NCBI GenBank assembly: GCA_023426245.1
Contig: JAFABB010000033.1
Location: 124,001-188,000 of the forward strand
Source of the DNA: Bacillota bacterium
GTDB lineage: Bacteria; Bacillota; UBA4882; UBA8346
Length of the DNA stretch: 64,000 nucleotides
Direction: 5' to 3'
Part shown: one piece after another, positions 7,995 through 14,715 of the stretch
How positions within the stretch are numbered: the first letter of the stretch is position 1
Layout of the letters: the number at the start of each line of letters is the position of its first letter
Program-made: the position numbers and the translations under genes
The notes under the pieces: model-generated
Told to the model about the DNA's origin: nothing
Database searches by the model: none
The model's input: the letters and a program-made list of their open reading frames with translations, nothing else

Positions 7995-8978
7995 TCACCA
8001 ACTCCTTTTAGCATTACGTATGGGTAATGTAATACCTATTTTTTTAAAAATCTTTTCCAACCGGTGATAAAACGTATGTTCGTGATACGCTCTTTGCTGC
8101 CCCGCAGTTGCAATTAATTCTCTTGTTTCAGGATGGCGGAGATATTCCGTTATTTTATCTGCAAGGTCTATTGAGTCATTGAAAACAATTATCTCCCGTC
8201 CGGCATTGAAACATTCCCATATATCGGGTCGACTACTATCCACCAGTTGAAATGCGCCACTTCCTGCCAGGGCAAAAGTCCGATCATTAGGGCTTGTTCC
8301 CGGAATTCCTTTGGAGTTCCCTGAAGGGGGATTTGTAGGATTGCGATGAATATTGAGATTAATCTTCGCTCCACAATAATATTTTTGAACTTCCCAAAAA
8401 TCACAAATAACTGGAATAATAAATTTTCTTAATTCCGGAACAAGCTCTTCTCCCCAATTTCCAATTAATTTAACATTGAAATTTTTAATTGAAGGGGCAA
8501 TAGAATTTAAAATCCGAACCCGATCCGGAAAAGCCACTCCAACCAGACAAAGGTCACTATGATACGACGGCGGAAATAACAATCGATTATGGATCCTGGG
8601 ACTACAACACCAGGGAAGATAGTAGACATTTGGACGGTTGTATTCATTCACGGCTTGTTTTTCAGTTGTGAAAACATAATCATAAGTTTCAACCATCTGC
8701 CCACGATGGTAATCAATCTCATATGGATCTTCCACTAACCATAAAACAGTAACCGCTCCTTTGTTTTTTGCATGTTGTACCAAATGCAATGGAGTAAATG
8801 TTCCATGAATAACCAATAGTAAATCCGGTTTAAATTCATTGATAGTATGACTTGAAAGTTGGAAGGGATTAATTTGCCTAACATCACAAACAAAATCTTT
8901 ACTTAATGAATCAAAAATACCATAAGCATATCGGGATTCAAAAGTTAAACCGCCGGAATCAACAAAAAGAATTCTCAT
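7995..8978 (-). CDS. CgeB-like glycosyltransferase, paralog 1
   Basis: This 327-residue GT-B type protein resembles CgeB, the spore-maturation glycosyltransferase family. Visible features are MRILFVDSGG at the N-terminus, DLLLVIHGTF, VLWLVEDPYEID, VYYLPWCCSP in the middle, the KINLNIHR strand, then the donor-binding C-terminal half with PNDRTFALAGSGAFQLVDSSRPDIWE and FNDSIDLADKI. A close paralog lies at 10049-11131. CgeB of Bacillus subtilis acts in decorating the outermost spore layer under sigma-K control. Here a CATA-N3-TA box at 9058-9050 precedes the gene. It is followed immediately by StrF-type paralog C. Confidence 0.8.
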   Translation of the reverse strand: MRILFVDSGGLTFESRYAYGIFDSLSKDFVCDVRQINPFQLSSHTINEFKPDLLLVIHGTFTPLHLVQHAKNKGAVTVLWLVEDPYEIDYHRGQMVETYDYVFTTEKQAVNEYNRPNVYYLPWCCSPRIHNRLLFPPSYHSDLCLVGVAFPDRVRILNSIAPSIKNFNVKLIGNWGEELVPELRKFIIPVICDFWEVQKYYCGAKINLNIHRNPTNPPSGNSKGIPGTSPNDRTFALAGSGAFQLVDSSRPDIWECFNAGREIIVFNDSIDLADKITEYLRHPETRELIATAGQQRAYHEHTFYHRLEKIFKKIGITLPIRNAKRSW

Positions 8979-9207
8979 TGAATAATTTCCTCGTATAAGC
9001 TTTTTATAGTCTCAAAACCGAAATAAAAGTCTTCTACTTATTATGGAACTATCTTATGAAAAATCCCTTGTTTTTGAAACATCAGCTATCGAAATATACC
9101 TATGTCAGACACACCATCACCGATAAAAAAACATATACTTGAGTATATTACTATAAAGTCCCTTGTAGAGACCCTTTATGAATAACCATTGAAAAAGGTG
9201 ATAGTTT

Positions 9208-9999
9208 TTGAAATTCTCAGTAATTATCAATTGTTATAATACCCTCCCTATTATTAAAAAGTGCGTAGATTCAGTAATTGAATCAACTGATTCAGATACT
9301 GAAATTTTATTAGTCAATAATCATCCACCTTATCAGGATGTTCAAACTTATTTAAAAGGCTACATTCATCTGCGTGTCAAAATATTGGACCCCGGCAAAA
9401 ACCTGTCCCATATTTTAGGCACTCAATTTGCTGAAAAGTTTGCCGGTGGTGATTATTTAGTTCGGATGGATGATGACGCTGTTCTTCCAAAAAATAATTG
9501 GATTAATGCGATGAACCAAGCGTTGAATCAATTTTCAGATTTAGCATATGTAGGGTTACCTTGGCCGGGTGTCCCTTTAACCGGTATCGATCGGATAAAT
9601 ACACCTGAATTCACACTAGAATATGCTGATGTGGTTCTTTTTACTTGTGTAATGTTTAGACGGGGTGTTTGGCGCTCCTATTTTGTAATTCCTCAACAAG
9701 GAATTTACGGAAATGACGATACCTATTCTGCCCAAAAGGCCAATCAGCTTGGTTTAAAAAAAGCTTATCTTGTTTCTCATCCCTGTGAACATTTAGGTCG
9801 AACCCCCGAATGCGATCCGCTTTATGGGGCCTGGAAGGTATTTTACGCAATGAATATTACGAATTTAGACTTTGAGGCATGGCGCAATTTGATTTCTCAA
9901 ATTAACCTCCAAGAAGAAAATTTATTGCGACAATTCGGGTATCCCCAGGATCAAATCGAACAAATAAAAACGGTATTATCCAAACCATATAAAAGATAA
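9208..9999 (+). CDS. Family 2 glycosyltransferase
   Basis: A 263-residue GT-A enzyme starting at a TTG after AAAAAGGTG. It shows MKFSVIINCYNT, EILLVNNHPP, YLVRMDDDAVLPKNNWI (with a DDD metal-binding motif near residue 94) and an acceptor-side segment around GNDDTYSAQKANQLGLKKAYLVSHPCEHLGR. It lacks membrane segments. It is the first gene of a plus-strand pair with the second CgeB-like gene 49 bases downstream, divergent from the first CgeB-like gene. Its sugar specificity is unknown. Confidence 0.82.
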   Translation: MKFSVIINCYNTLPIIKKCVDSVIESTDSDTEILLVNNHPPYQDVQTYLKGYIHLRVKILDPGKNLSHILGTQFAEKFAGGDYLVRMDDDAVLPKNNWINAMNQALNQFSDLAYVGLPWPGVPLTGIDRINTPEFTLEYADVVLFTCVMFRRGVWRSYFVIPQQGIYGNDDTYSAQKANQLGLKKAYLVSHPCEHLGRTPECDPLYGAWKVFYAMNITNLDFEAWRNLISQINLQEENLLRQFGYPQDQIEQIKTVLSKPYKR

Positions 10000-10048
10000 G
10001 TCTTCCGAATCTACATGAAAACTGCATGCAAAGAAGGAGGAATATTTT

Positions 10049-11131
10049 TTGAAAGTATTATTCGTAGACTCTGGTGGGCCTGGGTTCAATACTCGTTACT
10101 CTTATGATGTTTATTCAACTTTAGCAAAAGAGTTTAAATGCATAACCCGGCAAGTATCACCTCAAAATCTCTCCCCAGGGCTGTTAACCAGTTTTCATCC
10201 GGATATTTTATTGGTAATGCATGGTTCAATTACATCTTGCCATCTGGTTCGTTTGGCGAAATCTTTAGGAGCAACTACCATATTATGGATAATAGAAGAT
10301 CCATACGAAATCGATGTACATCGCGGAGAAATGGTAAATTCTTATGATTATGTTTTTACGAACGAACGATTAGCGGTCGGACAATATGCTAGACAGAATG
10401 TATATTATCTTCCATGGTGCTGTAATCCAGAAGTTCATCGAAGTTTAATCGTTTCTAATAATTACCAAAGTGATTTATGTTTTGTCGGAATGGGTTTTCG
10501 AAACCGGGTTCGGATACTGAATGCAATTGCTCCGCGCATTCAAAATTTAAACGTGAAATTAATTGGCGATTGGCAAAGTTGGGGCGAAGAGTTAGTTCCA
10601 AGCTTAAAACGATTTGTCCTTCCAACAATCAATGATTTCCGGGAAGTGCAAAAATATTATAACGGAGCAAAGATTAACCTCAATATTCATCGTGACCCTG
10701 TTGACCCTCCAACAGGAAACAGTTTAGGTATCGGAGCTTGCAGCCCAAATGATCGTACATTTGCCTTGGCGGGTTGCGGCTCCTTTCAACTGATAGATCA
10801 TACCCGTTCCGGCGTTTGGGAGTATTTCACAGACGGGATTGAAATCGTTGGTTTTAACGATCCAGGAGATCTTGCCCAGAAGATTGACTTTTATCTTGTG
10901 AACCCGCAATTACGAATTAATATCGGCAAAGCCGCACAGCGGAAAGCATATTTATCTAATACATTTAAACATCGACTGAACGAAATCTTCCGGGTTGTCA
11001 ATAAATCAATCCATCGTTATAACAATAAAAGTTATTCCAGTGGTAAGATAAACCAATCTGGCCAAGGATTTTATTCCTCTCTTACTAAAAATAACCCGAA
11101 CCACGAATTTCGGGTTCGGTCTAATCAATAA
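10049..11131 (+). CDS. CgeB-like glycosyltransferase, paralog 2
   Basis: A 360-residue paralog of the 7995-8978 product, starting at a TTG behind AAGGAGG. The two align along their length: MKVLFVDSGGPGFNTRYSYD, DILLVMHGS, ILWIIEDPYEID, VYYLPWCCNPE, KINLNIHRDP and PNDRTFALAGCGSFQLID. This copy has a 30-residue, Ser/Asn-rich C-terminal tail after RLNEIF that the first copy lacks. The tail is encoded partly by a small hairpin at the end of the gene. A GT-B sugar transferase role at the spore surface is inferred from the CgeB family. It follows a GT2 gene in the same direction. Confidence 0.8.
   Translation: MKVLFVDSGGPGFNTRYSYDVYSTLAKEFKCITRQVSPQNLSPGLLTSFHPDILLVMHGSITSCHLVRLAKSLGATTILWIIEDPYEIDVHRGEMVNSYDYVFTNERLAVGQYARQNVYYLPWCCNPEVHRSLIVSNNYQSDLCFVGMGFRNRVRILNAIAPRIQNLNVKLIGDWQSWGEELVPSLKRFVLPTINDFREVQKYYNGAKINLNIHRDPVDPPTGNSLGIGACSPNDRTFALAGCGSFQLIDHTRSGVWEYFTDGIEIVGFNDPGDLAQKIDFYLVNPQLRINIGKAAQRKAYLSNTFKHRLNEIFRVVNKSIHRYNNKSYSSGKINQSGQGFYSSLTKNNPNHEFRVRSNQ
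11093..11116 (+). terminator. Small hairpin at the 3' end of the CgeB-like gene
   Basis: AACCCGAA (11093-11100) pairs with TTCGGGTT (11109-11116) around an 8-base loop inside the last codons of the gene. Only three bases separate this gene's stop from the convergent gene's stop, so the terminator, if it is one, is embedded in coding sequence. There is no T run. Confidence 0.35.
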
Positions 11132-11134
11132 AAT

Positions 11135-11944
11135 TCATTTTATACAGCTAAAATGTAAATCTTTTTCCTGGGGAAAAACCGGCACATCATTTTCCATAAG
11201 ATGCTCCCAACCAAATTCCCGGAGCTCTTTAGCCCATTTTTTATTAAAATGCTGGTAACTAATGTTTTCTAATCTTTTACACTCGGAAATATCGCTGTGA
11301 TTAAACGAAACATGACAAAAATGCTTGATGAGAACGTCTAGGGCCACCCGCAATTGATAACCGGCTTTTCGAATGCGTAGGGATATGTCAAAATCATCGG
11401 CTCCTAAGGGCATGTTTTCATCAAAATAACCGATTTTTTCTATTAAACGTCGGTCAAAGAGAAATAAACACCCGATAATAAATTTCGCCGGTTCGGATTG
11501 GTGTCGGTAAACCGTTGCAAATTTGCGATCCGCAGCCTCCAATTTACTCGAATACGAAAGAGGTAAGGCGGCCTGCGGGCCGCCAATGCCAATTCCTTTC
11601 GGGCCCACCGCTAAAGTATTTGAATTGTTAAATAAATGCCAACATAAACGGGATAACCATCCTTTGGGTATTAAAATATCAGGATTCATGGTTACCAAAA
11701 CATCTCCGCATGATTGGGATATTCCTTGGTTACAGGCTTTAGTAAACCCAAAATTGGATTGATTTAAAATCAATTTTATTTCGGGTTGCTTTATCTTTTG
11801 TAAAAAAGCCACAGAATCATCGGATGAATGATTATCAACTACAATAATTTCATAAGGTATATCCGTATTGGATTTTAGGCTTGTTAAACATGATTCCAAA
11901 AATGGCCTCGAATTAAAATTAACGATTATAATACTGGCTTTCAA
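11135..11944 (-). CDS. Family 2 glycosyltransferase (rhamnosyl/WbbL-like)
   Basis: A 269-residue GT-A enzyme starting at TTG behind CGGGAGGAA. Features are MKASIIIVNFNSRPFLESCL, EIIVVDNHSSDDS, FGFTKACNQGIS, VTMNPDILIPKGWL and FDENMPLGADDFDISLRIRKAG, the last being the acceptor-side acidic motif common in GT2 enzymes of polysaccharide clusters. It is convergent with the second CgeB-like gene with a three-base gap. The acceptor and donor are unknown, although rhamnose genes on both sides favour a 6-deoxyhexose. Confidence 0.84.
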   Translation of the reverse strand: MKASIIIVNFNSRPFLESCLTSLKSNTDIPYEIIVVDNHSSDDSVAFLQKIKQPEIKLILNQSNFGFTKACNQGISQSCGDVLVTMNPDILIPKGWLSRLCWHLFNNSNTLAVGPKGIGIGGPQAALPLSYSSKLEAADRKFATVYRHQSEPAKFIIGCLFLFDRRLIEKIGYFDENMPLGADDFDISLRIRKAGYQLRVALDVLIKHFCHVSFNHSDISECKRLENISYQHFNKKWAKELREFGWEHLMENDVPVFPQEKDLHFSCIK

Positions 11945-12079
11945 AATATTCCTCCCGTCAACCTTATTTTCTAGGAAACCAGGTTACCGTTGTCAATCGT
12001 TCCAATGTTTTAAGGAATAGTTAAATATATTTTTAATAAATTGTTTTGATACCAGCAGCTCACCTAGATAAATATCTTT

Positions 12080-12145
12080 TTAATCATCAGCAGCAATAGC
12101 CTGTAGTGTTATAGATTTTATGATCTGTCCTCCCTTGATCATCAT
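12080..12145 (-). CDS. Possible 21-residue peptide with a strong ribosome-binding site
   Basis: GGGAGGAG (12160-12153) lies seven bases before an ATG that opens MMIKGGQIIKSITLQAIAADD and then TAA. The spacing and strength are as good as for any gene in the window. The peptide has no recognised relatives that I can name. It sits divergently upstream of rmlA in an otherwise unexplained gap. A longer frame running back into rmlA is an overlap artefact. Whether the peptide is made is unknown. Confidence 0.45.
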   Translation of the reverse strand: MMIKGGQIIKSITLQAIAADD

Positions 12146-12190
12146 CGTAACTCTCCTCCCTGATATGAATATCAAGGATGCTTTAATCAG

Positions 12191-12199
12191 CATACAATA
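12191..12199 (+). promoter_or_regulatory. Putative sigma-E/sigma-K-like -10 box before rmlA
   Basis: CATACAATA matches the sigma-E -10 consensus (CATACAAT) and also CATA-N3-TA. It is 38 bases before the rmlA start codon. GAATATC further upstream resembles a sigma-E -35 but with a 17-base spacer. Confidence 0.35.
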
Positions 12200-12236
12200 A
12201 TAAGAGTAATGTGATCTTCTTTGGGAGGTCTTCGGT

Positions 12237-12977
12237 ATGAAAGGAATCATCCTGGCTGGAGGGATAGGGACTAGACTATCGCCGCTTACGGAGGTTATAA
12301 ACAAGCATTTATTACCTGTCGGTAGAGAACCCATGATCTGGCATCCTATAAGGCAATTAATTGAAACTGGAATTACAGAGATTTTAATAGTGTCATCCGC
12401 AGAACATATGGGGCTCTTGATTGAGTCTTTGGGATCAGGAAACCGTTTCGGATGTGAACTGACCTTTAGGGTTCAGGAAAAGGCCGGAGGTATTGCCCAT
12501 GCTTTAGCTATTGGGGAACGATTTGCGGGTGGTGATCAAATTATAGTATTACTGGGAGATAATATTTTTGAATATTCCATCTCTACTTACGTTCATGATT
12601 TTTTACGGCAGGAGACTGGAGCGCGCATTCTTTTAAAGGAAGTCGACGATCCCGAACGTTTCGGCATTGCAACTTTTTATAATGAAAAGATAGATTCGAT
12701 TGAAGAAAAACCAATCAAACCCAAGAGTCATTACGCTGTAACAGGGTGTTATATGTATGATGACCAAGTTTTTGATATCATCCGTGTGATTAATCCTTCA
12801 ACCCGTGGTGAAATGGAGATTACCACTGTCAACAATCTTTATATCAAGCAAGGACAAATGGAATATAGCTTTATTCATGGACGGTGGACTGATGCCGGAA
12901 CTTACGAATCTTTGAATGAAGCAAATTGTATTTTATCGGCAAATAATAATAAAATCCTTAAAAAAGATTTAGTTTAG
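12237..12977 (+). CDS. rmlA: Glucose-1-phosphate thymidylyltransferase (short form)
   Basis: A 246-residue nucleotidyltransferase that activates glucose-1-phosphate with dTTP, the first step to dTDP-rhamnose. The signature GGIGTRLSPLTEVINKHLLPV is at the N-terminus, followed by VLLGDNIFE (metal-binding Asp), ERFGIATF, IEEKP and the C-terminal GEMEITTVNNLYI and GRWTDAGTYESL. It is about 45 residues shorter than the tetrameric E. coli-type enzyme, matching the short, spore-former SpsI-type form. It has a GGGAGG site. The gene is separate from rmlC and rmlD, which lie about 10 kb away, and no rmlB is visible. Confidence 0.88.
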   Translation: MKGIILAGGIGTRLSPLTEVINKHLLPVGREPMIWHPIRQLIETGITEILIVSSAEHMGLLIESLGSGNRFGCELTFRVQEKAGGIAHALAIGERFAGGDQIIVLLGDNIFEYSISTYVHDFLRQETGARILLKEVDDPERFGIATFYNEKIDSIEEKPIKPKSHYAVTGCYMYDDQVFDIIRVINPSTRGEMEITTVNNLYIKQGQMEYSFIHGRWTDAGTYESLNEANCILSANNNKILKKDLV

Positions 12978-13015
12978 AAGTTACATCTAAACTATAGTCC
13001 TAACTTAATACAAAT

Positions 13016-13042
13016 CATAAAAAGCCCGGATAAACCGGGCTT
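13016..13042 (-). terminator. Intrinsic terminator for the 13081-13458 gene (possibly bidirectional)
   Basis: AAGCCCGG (13022-13029) pairs with CCGGGCTT (13035-13042) around a five-base loop. On the minus strand the stem runs into TTTTT, so it serves the 125-residue gene. On the plus strand the T run after it is broken, so it may weakly stop rmlA. Confidence 0.8.
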
Positions 13043-13080
13043 CATTCATTTTAATTTGCAGTAGGCAACTTTTAATTCCA

Positions 13081-13458
13081 TCAATTACAAGAATTGCATA
13101 TCGTGCTGAAAGTATTGGAAGGGTGAACTATTGTGATGCCTTGAGTGCAAGGCAAACGAAGATTCTCAACTTTTAAGGCTACTGTTTGCAGAATCTGTGA
13201 TACGGCCAAAATAATCTCAATATTCGTTAACCCTGTACCACCCTGCAAGAGAGCAATCGCTTGGTTTAAGCGATTGATAATGTCGGCTTTTCGAATGGCA
13301 TTGAGCGGTAAGTCCTGAACCGCCCCCTGAACTAATAGTAATTGATTTATTAAAGAAGCGGCGGTAGCTGGGGTTAAACTACCAGGGGTACTTAAGAAAG
13401 AATCTATAACTTGAGCTGCATTTGCAATATCTTGAAGGACTGAACATTTACTACTCAT
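13081..13458 (-). CDS. Uncharacterised 125-residue helical protein
   Basis: I do not recognise this protein. It begins MSSKCSVLQDIANAAQVID after a strong GGAGGTG and is predicted from composition to be mainly helical, rich in Ala, Leu, Ile, Asn and Gln (LTPATAASLINQLLLVQGAV, then RLNQAIALLQGGTGLTNIEIILAVSQIL). It ends in ICNSCN with paired cysteines and has another Cys in PCTQG. It has no signal peptide. The small size, Cys ends and position in the glycosylation/SPOCS locus recall spore coat or exosporium proteins, but that is inference. It has its own terminator and is convergent with rmlA. Confidence 0.7.
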   Translation of the reverse strand: MSSKCSVLQDIANAAQVIDSFLSTPGSLTPATAASLINQLLLVQGAVQDLPLNAIRKADIINRLNQAIALLQGGTGLTNIEIILAVSQILQTVALKVENLRLPCTQGITIVHPSNTFSTICNSCN

Positions 13459-13556
13459 TCAATAACACCTCCGAAATCATCTTATGAAGATAATTATGAT
13501 AAGGCGCTATTCAATGATACAAAAATGCAAATTTCCTGATATTTTCTGTTTTTTTA

Positions 13557-14537
13557 CTAGGAGTTACTTATTTGTTGAACTTTTAGCCGGTTTCTCCAAT
13601 AGTCCAATAAATCTGCCAAAGTCTTTTCAAAAGGAATTTTGGGCTCCCATCCTGTTACTTTATTGAATTTTTTATATGTCCCTAGCAAAACCGGTACATC
13701 TGAAGGCCTGATTCTGGTTGGATCTATTTTAATATCAATTTTTTTATTCGAGTAACTCAAAATAATATTTAAAACTTTTTTAATAGGATATGAATTCCCC
13801 GTGCAAATTTGATATACTTCTCCCGCTTTTCCTTTTTGCAGGGCCAACCAATAAGCACAAGCTATATCTCTAACATCCGTGAAATCCCTTCTTGTTTCCA
13901 AATCACCGACATAAACCATGGGAATCCTGATACCCAGTTCGATCTCGGCGACCTGTTTTGCAAAATCAGATGCCACAAAAAGCTCTCCTTGCCGAGGGCC
14001 AGTATGATTAAACGCCCGGGTTCTCACAATATCAAGCCCATAACTTTTATAATATTGATATCCGAGCATATCTTGGGCTACTTTACTGACACCGTGGGGA
14101 GTAAGAGGTCTTAATTGGTTGTTTTCATTTATTGGAAGTTCTTCATCCAAAACCAAACCGTATTCCTCACTGGAACCGGCAATCATAATTCTGCAATCCG
14201 GCGATATATTCCTCACTGCTTCCAGAATATTGATTTGACCTATTATATTGTTGGTAATTGTATCATTGGGGCTATTCCAAGAAGCCGGTACATAACTGTG
14301 TCCTGCCAAGTGAAATAAATACTTTGGCCTAACATTTTCAATCAAATCCCGAACAGATTTGGCATCTCTTAATTCACATTCATAAAACTTAATTCGATTT
14401 TCAATTTTTTGCAAATTACTACGGTTACTTCGCCAACGAACCGAACCATAAATCTCGGCGTCCTCGATGTAGTCTAAAATGTATTCGGCAAGATGACTAC
14501 CGGAAAATCCGGTGATGCCAGTGATTAATACCTTCAT
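13557..14537 (-). CDS. GDP-6-deoxyhexose reductase/epimerase (RMD-like short-chain dehydrogenase)
   Basis: A 326-residue extended SDR resembling GDP-4-dehydro-6-deoxy-D-mannose reductases. Features are TGITGFSGSHLAEYIL (Rossmann), IAGSSEEYG, RTRAFNHTGPRQ, FAKQVAEIELG, RRDFTDVRDIACAYW and TGWEPKIPFEKTLADLLDYWR. The family reduces GDP-4-keto-6-deoxymannose to GDP-rhamnose or GDP-6-deoxytalose for surface glycans. The usual catalytic YxxxK motif reads HGVSK here (CAC codon around 14090), so the catalytic Tyr is replaced by His. No GDP-mannose 4,6-dehydratase partner is visible. AAGG precedes the ATG. Confidence 0.8.
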   Translation of the reverse strand: MKVLITGITGFSGSHLAEYILDYIEDAEIYGSVRWRSNRSNLQKIENRIKFYECELRDAKSVRDLIENVRPKYLFHLAGHSYVPASWNSPNDTITNNIIGQINILEAVRNISPDCRIMIAGSSEEYGLVLDEELPINENNQLRPLTPHGVSKVAQDMLGYQYYKSYGLDIVRTRAFNHTGPRQGELFVASDFAKQVAEIELGIRIPMVYVGDLETRRDFTDVRDIACAYWLALQKGKAGEVYQICTGNSYPIKKVLNIILSYSNKKIDIKIDPTRIRPSDVPVLLGTYKKFNKVTGWEPKIPFEKTLADLLDYWRNRLKVQQISNS

Positions 14538-14616
14538 AATTGCCTTGGCCCCCCTTTATAAGTCAATCTTTTTACAAAATCATACTCATTCGAGAAAATC
14601 AAGAAACGAAAATTTT

Positions 14617-14634
14617 ATTGAATGAGCATTCAAT
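14617..14634. promoter_or_regulatory. 18-bp near-perfect palindrome upstream of the RMD-like gene
   Basis: ATTGAATG and CATTCAAT flank an AG centre. It lies about 80 bases upstream of the RMD-like start and about 55 bases beyond the SPOCS-gene terminator. It could be an operator; there is no direct evidence. Confidence 0.3.
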
Positions 14635-14687
14635 GATTCACTTCAGTAAATATTTACGCAGTTGTCCAAAATAAGAGAAGTAAAATA

Positions 14688-14715
14688 TAAAAAAAACCGG
14701 GGGTTAAACCCCCGG
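14688..14715 (-). terminator. Terminator whose loop contains the stop codon of the SPOCS-repeat gene
   Basis: CCGGGGG (14697-14703) and CCCCCGG (14709-14715) form a 7-bp all-GC stem. The five-base loop (14704-14708) includes the TAA stop of the 890-residue gene, and the minus strand continues into nine T residues. Confidence 0.88.

Noticed and set aside
12146..12334. Upstream part of an 84-residue minus-strand frame
   Set aside because: It overlaps the start of rmlA and has no site of its own; only the last 21 codons have good translation signals.
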